From: Nostoc sp. B(2019)
GTDB lineage: Bacteria; Cyanobacteriota; Cyanobacteriia; Cyanobacteriales; Nostocaceae
DNA: 64,000 nt
Assembly (NCBI RefSeq): GCF_010091925.1
Contig: NZ_WVID01000008.1
Span: forward strand, 124,001-188,000
Reading direction: 5' to 3'
This document shows positions 44,694 through 53,461 of the stretch, in pieces. Made by a program: the position numbers and the translations under genes. Within the stretch, counting starts at the first letter, position 1. Each line of letters opens with the position of its first letter. The notes beneath the pieces are model-generated. The model saw nothing but the letters and a program-made list of their open reading frames with translations, searched no databases and had not been told where the DNA came from.

Positions 44694-46955
44694 TTACGAT
44701 TGCAAAAAGTTCAAATCATTACTATTGAGGAAGGGAGCATTACCACTAGCAACTCCCTCAGACAAAACTGTATTGAAAGAGTTTTTAGCATTAGAGTCAA
44801 ACATATCCGCAAGGCCAGAAACGATTTGTCCATAGTTGAGTGTACTGTTAGTGTTAGTGCTAGCACTTCTGGCCGAAGTAGAGTTAGTGCTATTAATACT
44901 AATCCCCGCAGCAGGGTTAATGCGATTATCTCCAGTGGGGAGTTTTTCGTCAGTTACAAGCTCTTTACTGACATCAATAACAGGGATTGCACTCGGATCT
45001 TTAATGCTATTGACATCCTTGGCATTGCCAGTAAATTTTTTTAAGTTTCCTTTCTTCGCATCCAATTCAGCTAACCAACCATCCACACCTGCGCCGTTAG
45101 CTCCCGCACTACTTTTTCCTAGAAAGCCTTCAGTAAATCCAGTTACATAAAGCTTGTCAGAGCCATCAACAACGCTAAGACCTGTAGGGTAATCAAGATT
45201 GTTTTTGCTACCAAACTGTTGAATCCACTTATTGCTACCTTCGGTGTCAAACTTTGCTACCCAGGCATTATAAGATGAATCTTTAGTGCCTTTTCCTAAC
45301 TTATCGTTGGTATATCCCGTCAAGAAGATATTGTCTTGTGAATCGATTTCCATGTCGGATAAAAAGGTGCCATCGTCACCTTTTGAGCCAAACTGTTTAG
45401 CCCACTGTTGAGTCCCATCTGGGCTAAATTTGGTCAACCAAATATCATAAGACTCGGATTTACTACTTTTTTTGTCCTTTGTTCCTAATTCGCCTGTTGT
45501 CCACCCTGTAGTGTAGATATTGCCCTTACTATCAGTGTCAACAGCCCATGAAAAATCAAGACCTTCATTTTTGCTGCCAAACTGTTGAGTCCACTGGACT
45601 TCACCACTAGGATTTACCTTCGCTAACCAGGCATCGTATTTTGAAAGTTGTCGTGATGGGTCTGACTCTTTTACTAAGCCCTGAGTCCATCCTGTAAGGT
45701 AAGAGTTACCTTCATTATCAACGGCTACATCATAACATTCATCAAAGAAGAAACTTCCAACTTCTGTAAACCATTGCTTGTTACCACTGCTGTCGAACTT
45801 CGTCACCCAAGAATCATCTTGAACATTAAAATTGAAGATGTCTTTTCTGGTATTTTCCTTAATTGCTAATCCCGATACATAAACATTGCCTGCATTATCT
45901 ACATCGAGTCCAAAAGCACTATTAGAATAACCTCCAGTCGATTTAACTCCAATCTGCTGACTCCACAAAACATTGCCATTGCTGTCATATTTAGCTACCC
46001 AAGCATCCTGACTTTCTGACTCTCTAGTGGAAAACAAATTGCCTCCAGTGAGTCCTGCGAGGTAGAAATTTCCCTGACTATCTGTAACGACGGCATAAGC
46101 TGAATCAGCACCAGCAGAGCCAATTTGCTTAAGCCATGACTGCTTGCCTTTATTGTCATATTTAGCTACCCAGACATCTGTAGAACCTTTATTAGTTCCT
46201 TGCAAAGATCCACTAGTAGATCCTGTTATGAAAACATTGCCTGAACTATCTGTAGCAGCAGCAAGGCTGAAATCTATACCAGTAGTTCCTAATTGACCAA
46301 CCTTCTTGATACTTGGTTTTGTTTGTGGTTTTTCACCTACAAATCTGAAATATTTGTCATTTATATTTAAATCAACTTCTGGCTTTGAAATCACATAAGC
46401 AACAAGGTCAGGTTTTCCCTGTTGTAGCGAAAAGATAGCTTCTCCAAAAAAAGGTTGTGCGATTCCTTCAACCTTTAATCCATTAATTTCTACTACTCGA
46501 TAGTCTTCCGGTTTCCCATTGAGTTGTATGGTATCTTGAGCAGGGCTGAAATCATAAATTACAGCGAACTCGTTTAAACCAAGAAAATTTTTGGTTATTA
46601 AAGAATCGGAATTACCACTATTATCTGTATAGTAGGGTCGATTTTCATCGCCAAGAACAAATCTGTCTTTTCCTATTGATGGTATATCTCTATCTAGGAT
46701 AAGTAATGGATTCCCACCTTTTTGGTTATTCTGAATATTTACAATAATTTCATACTCTGCTCCTGAATTATCAAATATGTCACCAAAGAGAAAATCAATA
46801 TTTCGTTTTTCATTATTGTTTGCTCCAGGATCGTAAGCGTAAATAACATCATTGCCAGCACGTGCAAAAACGGCTTCAAACTCTGAATTGGGGTCTCCTG
46901 TAGCTAGATCACTGCCAGGAGTAAATAGCGAGACAACAAATTTGAAATCATCCAT
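44694..46955 (-). CDS. Large SBBP beta-propeller-repeat protein
   Basis: A 753-residue protein. From about residue 245 to 640 there are seven or more copies of a unit like DSSGNVFITGSTSG plus DVWVAKYDNKGKQSWLKQIG, the SBBP (seven-bladed beta-propeller) repeat, with calcium-like DxDxDG turns. The N-terminal 240 residues contain GNDVIYAYDPG and SPAQDTIQLNG, like the calcium-rich preamble of cyanobacterial secreted proteins. There is no N-terminal signal peptide, so type I secretion from a C-terminal signal is possible. TAGAGGT precedes the ATG. It is probably a surface or secreted adhesive protein. A separate unit from the cluster upstream is likely. Confidence 0.82.
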   Translation of the reverse strand: MDDFKFVVSLFTPGSDLATGDPNSEFEAVFARAGNDVIYAYDPGANNNEKRNIDFLFGDIFDNSGAEYEIIVNIQNNQKGGNPLLILDRDIPSIGKDRFVLGDENRPYYTDNSGNSDSLITKNFLGLNEFAVIYDFSPAQDTIQLNGKPEDYRVVEINGLKVEGIAQPFFGEAIFSLQQGKPDLVAYVISKPEVDLNINDKYFRFVGEKPQTKPSIKKVGQLGTTGIDFSLAAATDSSGNVFITGSTSGSLQGTNKGSTDVWVAKYDNKGKQSWLKQIGSAGADSAYAVVTDSQGNFYLAGLTGGNLFSTRESESQDAWVAKYDSNGNVLWSQQIGVKSTGGYSNSAFGLDVDNAGNVYVSGLAIKENTRKDIFNFNVQDDSWVTKFDSSGNKQWFTEVGSFFFDECYDVAVDNEGNSYLTGWTQGLVKESDPSRQLSKYDAWLAKVNPSGEVQWTQQFGSKNEGLDFSWAVDTDSKGNIYTTGWTTGELGTKDKKSSKSESYDIWLTKFSPDGTQQWAKQFGSKGDDGTFLSDMEIDSQDNIFLTGYTNDKLGKGTKDSSYNAWVAKFDTEGSNKWIQQFGSKNNLDYPTGLSVVDGSDKLYVTGFTEGFLGKSSAGANGAGVDGWLAELDAKKGNLKKFTGNAKDVNSIKDPSAIPVIDVSKELVTDEKLPTGDNRINPAAGISINSTNSTSARSASTNTNSTLNYGQIVSGLADMFDSNAKNSFNTVLSEGVASGNAPFLNSNDLNFLQS

Positions 46956-47044
46956 GTTGGTTTACCTCTAAGTTTCAATGAGTTTAATTTGGAAATACAA
47001 TTTGCCAACGGGGGCGTAATTTACGTTAGGTGGAAAACATTCAT

Positions 47045-48604
47045 TTAACTTCTCTGTCTTTCTCGTTTTTGAGAATTAGAAGAGTGATTAACAGATTGGT
47101 TAAAAGTCGATGGAACAAAGACCATAATTAATATTGCTCCAACAAAAAGAGCGATACTTGCGACGATTATGGCAGCGTGAAGCCCGGAAACGAAGGCATT
47201 GCCAAATGCTTGATTCCAAGTAAGCAAAGAAATATTAGTTGGGAGGTCAGTGGGAACTTTAGCCCCACCGTGCAAAGCATCAGCGATTAGTTGCTCTTGA
47301 AGGTTAGAAGGTAAGTTCCAAGACATTAGCGATCGCTTCAAATCTGAAGTCAGCCATTGTGTAAGAATCGTTCCTTGTATAGCAATTCCTAAAACCCCAC
47401 CTAATCGAGTACTCATGTTGAGCACTGCTGAGGCAATTCCTGCTTTGCTTGAGGGTGCTGAATTCAAAGCTACTGTTACTAAAGGTGCGAGTGTCAAGCC
47501 ACAGCCGAAGCCTGAAAGCACAAGGCTCAATAATATTGCTCCATACTCGGTATCGACATTGATTTGGATAAATAAAAATGTCGCTATACTTGCCAATATC
47601 AGTCCCGTCGTAATGGCAAAGCGCCACCCAAGGCGAGCCGCAACCCATCCCGAAAAAAGCGATGCGGTCACAAAAGCTGCATTCATTGGCAAGAAGCGTA
47701 TACCTGCTGCCGCTGCTGAATACCCCTGCACTTGCTGCAAGAATAAGCTGAAAATGAACAGCAAACTGATGATGGTGAAAAAGACCAAAATCGAGACGAA
47801 ATTGACTACAGAAAAGGTTGGATTGCGAAATAAAGTTAGTGGCAGCATCGGATGGCTGCTGCGAGACTCAACAAACAAAAATGCTAGAAAACTAAGTCCA
47901 GCAATTGTCAGTAGCAACACAATGAGTGGCGATCGCCATACTCCGTTATTGCCCTCGGTCAGCGCATAGATGAGCGAGCTTAAAAAGATGATACTGAGTA
48001 CCAAACCTGGCAAATCAAGACTTTGCTTTTTCGGATTGATCACTTCTTGAACAACACGGGAAGATATGCCAAAAGCGATCGCACCGAGTGGGACATTCAG
48101 AAAGAAAATACTCTGCCAACCGAAACTATCCACTAACAGTCCGCCCACCACAGGGCCCGCAACCAAGGCAAGCCCTGACACCGCAGACCAGATACCGATG
48201 GCTTTAGCTTGTTCCTTTGGCTTAGGAAATGTATGAGTGAGGATAGACAGAGAAGTTGGAATTAAGGCAGCAGCACCAATTCCCTGAAGAATTCGCCCAG
48301 CAATTAAAATATTTAGATTGGGAGCAAGACCACAAACTATAGAAGCGATCGTGAAAATAACTAATCCTGAAAGGAAAACTCGTTTGCGCCCGTAAATATC
48401 GCCTAATGTCCCACTCGTCAAGACTAGACTAGCGGCAGGCAAGGTGTAGGCGTTGAGAATCCACTGCAATCCCGACACACCAGAACCCAAACTTATCTGA
48501 ATTTTGGGAAGTGCCACATTCATAACCGTGTCGTCGAGATTGGTCATAAACAGTGCAAAACACATTGCCCCCAGCGTGATTGCTTTCACACGACCTTGAT
48601 TCAT
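47045..48604 (-). CDS. MFS exporter, DHA2/EmrB type
   Basis: A 519-residue, 14-helix major facilitator with the DHA2 motifs: LDDTVMNVALPKIQ in helix 1, GTLGDIYGRKRVFLSG after helix 2, and GPVVGGLLVDSFGW in helix 5 (motif C). Such proteins expel drugs and natural products by proton antiport. The start ATG at 48604 follows GAGGTAG and lies 8 bp after the stop codon of the glycosyltransferase upstream, so they are co-transcribed. It is the last gene of the 47-64 kb cluster, fitting export of the product. A copy of its ribosome site and first codons remains at 50004-50020. Confidence 0.9.
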   Translation of the reverse strand: MNQGRVKAITLGAMCFALFMTNLDDTVMNVALPKIQISLGSGVSGLQWILNAYTLPAASLVLTSGTLGDIYGRKRVFLSGLVIFTIASIVCGLAPNLNILIAGRILQGIGAAALIPTSLSILTHTFPKPKEQAKAIGIWSAVSGLALVAGPVVGGLLVDSFGWQSIFFLNVPLGAIAFGISSRVVQEVINPKKQSLDLPGLVLSIIFLSSLIYALTEGNNGVWRSPLIVLLLTIAGLSFLAFLFVESRSSHPMLPLTLFRNPTFSVVNFVSILVFFTIISLLFIFSLFLQQVQGYSAAAAGIRFLPMNAAFVTASLFSGWVAARLGWRFAITTGLILASIATFLFIQINVDTEYGAILLSLVLSGFGCGLTLAPLVTVALNSAPSSKAGIASAVLNMSTRLGGVLGIAIQGTILTQWLTSDLKRSLMSWNLPSNLQEQLIADALHGGAKVPTDLPTNISLLTWNQAFGNAFVSGLHAAIIVASIALFVGAILIMVFVPSTFNQSVNHSSNSQKRERQRS

Positions 48605-48612
48605 CGCTGTTA

Positions 48613-49839
48613 CTACCTCTGCTGGAGTAATTCTGTAGCTGTTGTTTGAGCGTTAGTGAGAATATTCTGCACAATCTCAGGGATTTCAAACACGGCTTGA
48701 TTGTTCACAGCGGCAACATTTGCACGATACTGAGCAAAATTTTCCGGTTGAAGAAACTTTTCAACAGCCTGATCAACATTCCGAAAACTATTAATTACTA
48801 AACCGACCTTTTTCTGTTGAATCCATTCGGTGTTGTATCGTTCATTAATTAATGTAGCTGCATTACGTTGCACAATCATTGGTAATTTCATTGCCAACGC
48901 TTCGCTAATACTAATACCACCTGGTTTACCAATAAAAAAATCGGCAAGGTGCATATAGTAAGGAATGTCCTGAGTAAAGCTGGTGACAAACCTCTTTTGA
49001 ACACCCTGACTTTCACGTAGAGTTACAGCTAGTTGCTCATTGCGTCCGCAAATAAATATTAGTTGTAGTTGTTGTTGAAAACACTCTAGACGCTTGGCAA
49101 TTTCTAGCATTGCTTTCGAGCCAAAACCCCCGAATAATACAATTCCTGTCAGACAGTCTGGATCTAAACCTAAACGTTCTCTTTCAGTGCGGCGTTCGCC
49201 TGAAATCGGTTCATAAAAGCGCGGGTTAATAATCAGTCCAGAAGTTTTGATAATTCGCTCTGGTTGCACTCCCAAAGAATGAGCTTGCTGTACTGCTTTT
49301 TCAGTTGCACAGACAATATAATTTCCGGTTTCTGGTTCTATATAAAAACCAGGCGGCGAATCGGCAAGATCCACACAAACTGTTACTAGAGGGGTGTCTG
49401 GTTTACCCTTCTGTAAACTGTCCCATAGCCCTTTGTTATACAAAGGTAATAAAGATATAACCATATCTGGCTGCTGCTGAAGCCAATATTCAGCAAAGAA
49501 CTCGACACCAGCATCGTAATTCAGCTTAAAAAGTAGTTTATCCAGCCATAAGATTAGCGGGTGAAGCCATGTCCAACCGCTTTTGAGCATCCTGTTATAC
49601 AACTCGCCGCCTGTAACTCCTGATAGGAGCTTATAGATATCTACTATCTTTTGTTGTTGAGCAAGGCTTTCTACTAGTTCGTCTACATCAGTAACCCTGA
49701 TTTCCCAGGGTAATTGTTGCTGCTCAACGATTGCACGTATTGCATGATAGGTGGCGTAATGCGCTCCACCATACCATGCGGTTACAACATTAATCTGAAT
49801 CTTTTTGTTGGGATGCGATCGCGATGAGAATGCTTTCAT
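48613..49839 (-). CDS. MGDG-synthase-like glycosyltransferase, copy 1
   Basis: A 408-residue GT-B transferase related to monogalactosyldiacylglycerol synthase and MurG. The C-terminal donor half has VLFGGFGSKAMLEIAKRL, LIFICGRNEQL and YYMHLADFFIGKPGGISISE, as in that family. The N-terminal family motif (GGGH/GAGH loop) is changed to TAWYGGAHYATYHAI. No membrane helix is present; the family associates peripherally with the membrane. It is nearly identical to the copy at 50015-51244; the two differ mainly in the first 15 residues and scattered sites. AAGAAG precedes the start. The donor could be UDP-galactose or UDP-galactofuranose given the glf gene in the operon. Confidence 0.85.
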   Translation of the reverse strand: MKAFSSRSHPNKKIQINVVTAWYGGAHYATYHAIRAIVEQQQLPWEIRVTDVDELVESLAQQQKIVDIYKLLSGVTGGELYNRMLKSGWTWLHPLILWLDKLLFKLNYDAGVEFFAEYWLQQQPDMVISLLPLYNKGLWDSLQKGKPDTPLVTVCVDLADSPPGFYIEPETGNYIVCATEKAVQQAHSLGVQPERIIKTSGLIINPRFYEPISGERRTERERLGLDPDCLTGIVLFGGFGSKAMLEIAKRLECFQQQLQLIFICGRNEQLAVTLRESQGVQKRFVTSFTQDIPYYMHLADFFIGKPGGISISEALAMKLPMIVQRNAATLINERYNTEWIQQKKVGLVINSFRNVDQAVEKFLQPENFAQYRANVAAVNNQAVFEIPEIVQNILTNAQTTATELLQQR

Positions 49840-50014
49840 TAGTCTTCTTTATGGGGTGTTGTTTAGCAAATGTGATTTTTTTGAATTTATATTGGCTATT
49901 TCTTTCTCAAATAATCCCAGCGCCCAAACCATAGTGACCTTTTCTTTATGAAGAAAAGTCCCTTACTCTAAAACTAAAATTTTATTATTGGCTCGACTGA
50001 ATTCATCGCTGTCA
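49840..50014 (-). pseudogene. Composite scar of glf, GMC and MFS fragments
   Basis: Three relics lie here in minus-strand orientation. About 49891-49938 matches the 3' end of the glf gene (TTGAGAAAGAAATAGCCAAT on the minus strand; residues LFEKEIAN). About 49939-49985 matches the 5' part of the GMC gene (residues KILVLE and GTFL of its FAD motif). About 50000-50014 keeps the ribosome site and ATGAAT start of the MFS gene. The order equals that of the intact block, indicating a partly deleted tandem duplication. Confidence 0.75.
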
Positions 50015-51244
50015 CTACCTCTGCTGGAGTAATTCTGTCGCTGTTGTTTGAGCGTTAGTAGTGAGAATATTCTGCAAAATCCCAGGAATTTCAAACACAG
50101 CTTGATTGTTCACAGCGGCGACATTTGCACGATATTGAGCAAAGTTTTCCGGCTGAAGAAACTTTTCAACTGCCTGATCAATATTCCGAAAACTTTTAAT
50201 AACCAGACCGACCTTTTTCTGTTGAATCCATTCGGTGTTGTATCGTTCTTGTGGTAGTGTAGCAGCATTACGTTCCACTATTACTGGTAATTTCATCGCT
50301 AGTGCCTCGCTGATGGAACCCGGGCCTGGTTTACCAATAAAAAAATCGGCAAGGTGCATATAGTAAGGAATGTCTTGAGTAAAGCTGGTGACAAACCTCT
50401 TTTGAACACCCTGACTTTCGCGTAGAGTTACAGCTAATTGTTCATTGCGTCCGCAAATAAATATTAGTTGTAGTTGTTGTTGAAAACACTCTAGACGCTT
50501 GGCAATTTCTAGCATTGCTTTCGAGCCAAAACCTCCAAATAATACAATTCCTGTCAGACAGTCTGGATCTAAACCTAAACGTTCTCTTTCAGTGCGGCGA
50601 TTGCTCAAAATCGGTTCATAAAAACGCGGGTTAATAATCAGTCCAGAAGTTTTGATAATTCGCTCTGGCTGCACTCCCAAAGAAGTAGCTTGCTCTACTG
50701 CTTTTTCAGTTGGACAAACAATATAGTTTCCGGTTTCTGGTTCTATATAAAAACCTGGAGGCGAATCAGCAAAATCCACACAAATGGTTACTAAAGGGGT
50801 GTCTGGTTTACCCTTCTGTAAGCTTTCACATAGCCCTTTGTTATACAAAGGTAATAAAGATATAACCATATCTGGTTGTTGCTGACGCCAATATTCAGCA
50901 AAGAACTCGACACCAGCATCGTAATTCAGCTTAAAAAGTAGTTTATCTAGCCCTAAGATTAGCGGATAAAGCCATGTCCACCCGCTTTTGAGCATCCTGT
51001 TATACAACTCGCCGCCTGTAAATCCCGTTAGCAGCTTGTAGATATCTACTATCTTTTGTTGTTGGGCAAGGTTTGCTACTAGTTCATCTACATCAGTAAC
51101 CCTGATTTCCCAGGGTAATTGTTGCTGCTCAACTATTGAACGGATTGCATAGTAAATAGCATAATGTGCTCCACCGTACCATGCGGTTACAACATTAATC
51201 AAAAACTTTTTTTCTGAAGATGAGGGTAATTGCGTTGTTTCCAT
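50015..51244 (-). CDS. MGDG-synthase-like glycosyltransferase, copy 2
   Basis: A 409-residue paralogue of the 48613 gene, with the same altered N-terminal loop (TAWYGGAHYAIYYAI) and donor-half motifs. One local difference is FFIGKPGPGSISEALAMKLPV where copy 1 has GKPGGISISE, close to the predicted donor-phosphate site. The surrounding DNA is also duplicated up to the start of the MFS gene. No strong Shine-Dalgarno is seen before ATG 51244. It lies 30 bp downstream of the methyltransferase gene. Whether both copies are active or have split acceptor preference is unknown. Confidence 0.85.
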   Translation of the reverse strand: METTQLPSSSEKKFLINVVTAWYGGAHYAIYYAIRSIVEQQQLPWEIRVTDVDELVANLAQQQKIVDIYKLLTGFTGGELYNRMLKSGWTWLYPLILGLDKLLFKLNYDAGVEFFAEYWRQQQPDMVISLLPLYNKGLCESLQKGKPDTPLVTICVDFADSPPGFYIEPETGNYIVCPTEKAVEQATSLGVQPERIIKTSGLIINPRFYEPILSNRRTERERLGLDPDCLTGIVLFGGFGSKAMLEIAKRLECFQQQLQLIFICGRNEQLAVTLRESQGVQKRFVTSFTQDIPYYMHLADFFIGKPGPGSISEALAMKLPVIVERNAATLPQERYNTEWIQQKKVGLVIKSFRNIDQAVEKFLQPENFAQYRANVAAVNNQAVFEIPGILQNILTTNAQTTATELLQQR

Positions 51245-51274
51245 AAATACAAATAATTTCCGATAAAAATTGGA

Positions 51275-52201
51275 TTAAATACTTTTGCGGAACATGATTG
51301 CCATTCCTGAATGAAAACTGAGCCAATAGCCAAAAATAGCGTAAAAGAGGAATTTAAAAGAGGTTAACGCTTTTCCTAGTTTGAATGGCTCAAAAACAGT
51401 GTCTACTGAGCCGTCAAAAAGACTGACATACGTGCTCATAGCCCGACCATTGAAGCCAAATAAGGGTGTATCGTCAAATCTCCGATCAAAGAAATCTATA
51501 GGCTCCCATCCCTGACAACGCCCTAAATATTCGAGGGATTCACGTGTGTATATATGAAGGTGATAAGGGACATGGACAAAATTATAATCATCAGGTAAGT
51601 CGGGCCGGTTGAGGTTGAGATTAGCGGCGTCGGGTGTACCGATTAAAATATAACCACCAGGGGACAACAGACTGTTTAACTTGCTTAATAAAACATGAGG
51701 ATCTTCAACATGTTCGATGACATCTTGACTCAAGATGTAATCAAATGACCCGCGCTGTAAGGTTGTCGGATCACCAAAACCGTCCTCTGGCGCGTAAGGA
51801 TCATAACCGTAGGAATTAGCAAAGCCGTGTTGTCGTAGATATTCTACAAACAGACCATTAGCACCACACCCATAATCAAGGAATGAGTTAGTTTTGGAAA
51901 ACCCATGCTTTGTCAACTGACGGCATAAACTGCCATAGATAATTTGATATATCCATGTCAATTTAGCTTCAAAAAGAGGGAATTTTGCGTAGTAATGGTC
52001 TAGATCGACGACATCTAGACAATGAATTGTCTGGCAATCGGGACATCGCCAAACCTTGAACTTTTCGTCTATAAAGGCTCTGACATTACAAGGGAATGTA
52101 GAAAATGCAGATTCATCATTTGGATCGACGCGATAATGACAAATCGAACACTCAAGGCGTTGCGTTATTGTACTGCTGTATTTGTCCTTCATTACCTTCA
52201 T
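51275..52201 (-). CDS. Class I methyltransferase with N-terminal zinc ribbon
   Basis: A 308-residue protein. The N-terminus has a four-Cys pair, CSICHYRVD and WRCPDCQTIH, likely binding zinc. It is followed by a methyltransferase domain with FLDYGCGANGLFVEYL (SAM loop), YILSQDVIEHVEDPH and SPGGYILIGTPDA, as in the Methyltransf_23 group that modifies sugars and other small metabolites. Its ATG overlaps the glf stop codon by four bases (ATGA), so translation is coupled to glf. This favours methylation of the sugar or aglycone of the same product. Confidence 0.85.
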   Translation of the reverse strand: MKVMKDKYSSTITQRLECSICHYRVDPNDESAFSTFPCNVRAFIDEKFKVWRCPDCQTIHCLDVVDLDHYYAKFPLFEAKLTWIYQIIYGSLCRQLTKHGFSKTNSFLDYGCGANGLFVEYLRQHGFANSYGYDPYAPEDGFGDPTTLQRGSFDYILSQDVIEHVEDPHVLLSKLNSLLSPGGYILIGTPDAANLNLNRPDLPDDYNFVHVPYHLHIYTRESLEYLGRCQGWEPIDFFDRRFDDTPLFGFNGRAMSTYVSLFDGSVDTVFEPFKLGKALTSFKFLFYAIFGYWLSFHSGMAIMFRKSI

Positions 52202-53328
52202 GAGATTGAATTAGCTATCTCTTTCTCAAACAAACCCAGCGCTCTAGCCACTGCGTGATCCATGTCGTAGTATTTGTAATCTCCAAGTCGCCCTGCAAAC
52301 AGTACAGTTCCGTTGAGTTTCTCTACTTCTTTGAGGTATAAGCTCAGGCGATCGCGGTTATCTTCATTGAGAATAGGATAGTATGGATCGTTTTTTCCTG
52401 GTACATAAGCTTGAGGATATTCCATCACCAAAGTGGTTTTAGGAGAGGTTTGTCCTGACAAATACTTCTGCTCAGTGATGCGGGTAATATCGTAGTCGTT
52501 GGGGTAATTAACTGTACCAACCTCTTGATACGATTCTTGATCTAAAGTCTCAAACTGGAAGCGCAAGCTACGATACGGCAATTCTCCATACATATAATCA
52601 AAGAAAGTATCAATTGACCCAGTACAAAGTATCCGATTAAACTTAACGTCGTTGATAATCTCGCGGTAGTCTGTGTTCAGCAATACTTTAATGTTGGAAT
52701 GAGCCAACATCCGACGGAACATTTCGGTATAACCAAGCTTGGGCATAGCCTGGTAAGGGTCTTGAAAGTAACGGTTATCTCGACTGATGTAAACTGGAAC
52801 ACGTCCTGTGACTCCGCGATCAAGTTCCTCTGGTTTCACACCCCATTGCTTCATGGTGTAGCGGAGAAAGACATTTTCATAAATGTAATCGGCTAGAAAG
52901 GTTAGTTCCCCGCTAGTACTCTCACGCAGTTTCAAAATGGGTACTTTAACACCAAAACCAAAGTTTTCTAAAAGTAAATTTTCTAGCTTCTCTGCATATT
53001 TTGGCGGAAAAAGAGCATAGAGGGAATTTAAATTAAAAGGAATAGGGACTTTCTTACCTTCCACTACTCCAAGCACATGATGATAGTAGTGTCTCCATTC
53101 CGTAAATTCTGAGAGATAATCCCAGACTTTTTTTGACCTAGTATGAAAGATATGCGGCCCGTATTTATGAACTAGGATGCCATGCTCGTTGTAGTAATCG
53201 TAAGCATTTCCGCCAATGTGATCTCGTTGTTCTACAATTAGCACTCTTTGCCCAAGCTGAGTTGCTATGCGTTCAGCCATTACGCAAGCTGAGTATCCCG
53301 CCCCTATGATCAGCCAATCAAATATCAT
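52198..53328 (-). CDS. glf: UDP-galactopyranose mutase (stand-alone)
   Basis: A 376-residue flavoenzyme converting UDP-galactopyranose to UDP-galactofuranose. The FAD motif is WLIIGAGYSACVMAERIA, followed by DHIGGNAYDYYNEHG and KYGPHIFHTRS; the C-terminus has LFAGRLGDYKYYDMDHAV with the conserved Arg. AGGAG lies before ATG 53328. It is a paralogue of the mutase domain at 25320-26420. In a biosynthetic operon with three glycosyltransferases it points to a galactofuranosylated product. The 3' end overlaps the methyltransferase start; a relic of this gene's end lies at 49891. Confidence 0.93.
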   Translation of the reverse strand: MIFDWLIIGAGYSACVMAERIATQLGQRVLIVEQRDHIGGNAYDYYNEHGILVHKYGPHIFHTRSKKVWDYLSEFTEWRHYYHHVLGVVEGKKVPIPFNLNSLYALFPPKYAEKLENLLLENFGFGVKVPILKLRESTSGELTFLADYIYENVFLRYTMKQWGVKPEELDRGVTGRVPVYISRDNRYFQDPYQAMPKLGYTEMFRRMLAHSNIKVLLNTDYREIINDVKFNRILCTGSIDTFFDYMYGELPYRSLRFQFETLDQESYQEVGTVNYPNDYDITRITEQKYLSGQTSPKTTLVMEYPQAYVPGKNDPYYPILNEDNRDRLSLYLKEVEKLNGTVLFAGRLGDYKYYDMDHAVARALGLFEKEIANSIS

Positions 53329-53461
53329 TTATTTCACTCCTATTATTGTTTGGACAACGTATATATCTTTTTGTTTTTATTCGGAAATATTACTATTTAA
53401 AGTTTTGGATTTTAACGATTTTAAAAAGGTAGTTACCTTATGAGATACCCCTATAAATTAG

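Noticed and set aside
47415-47969. 184-residue plus-strand frame inside the MFS gene
   Set aside because: It is antisense to a clear 14-helix transporter and has no ribosome site or recognisable domain.
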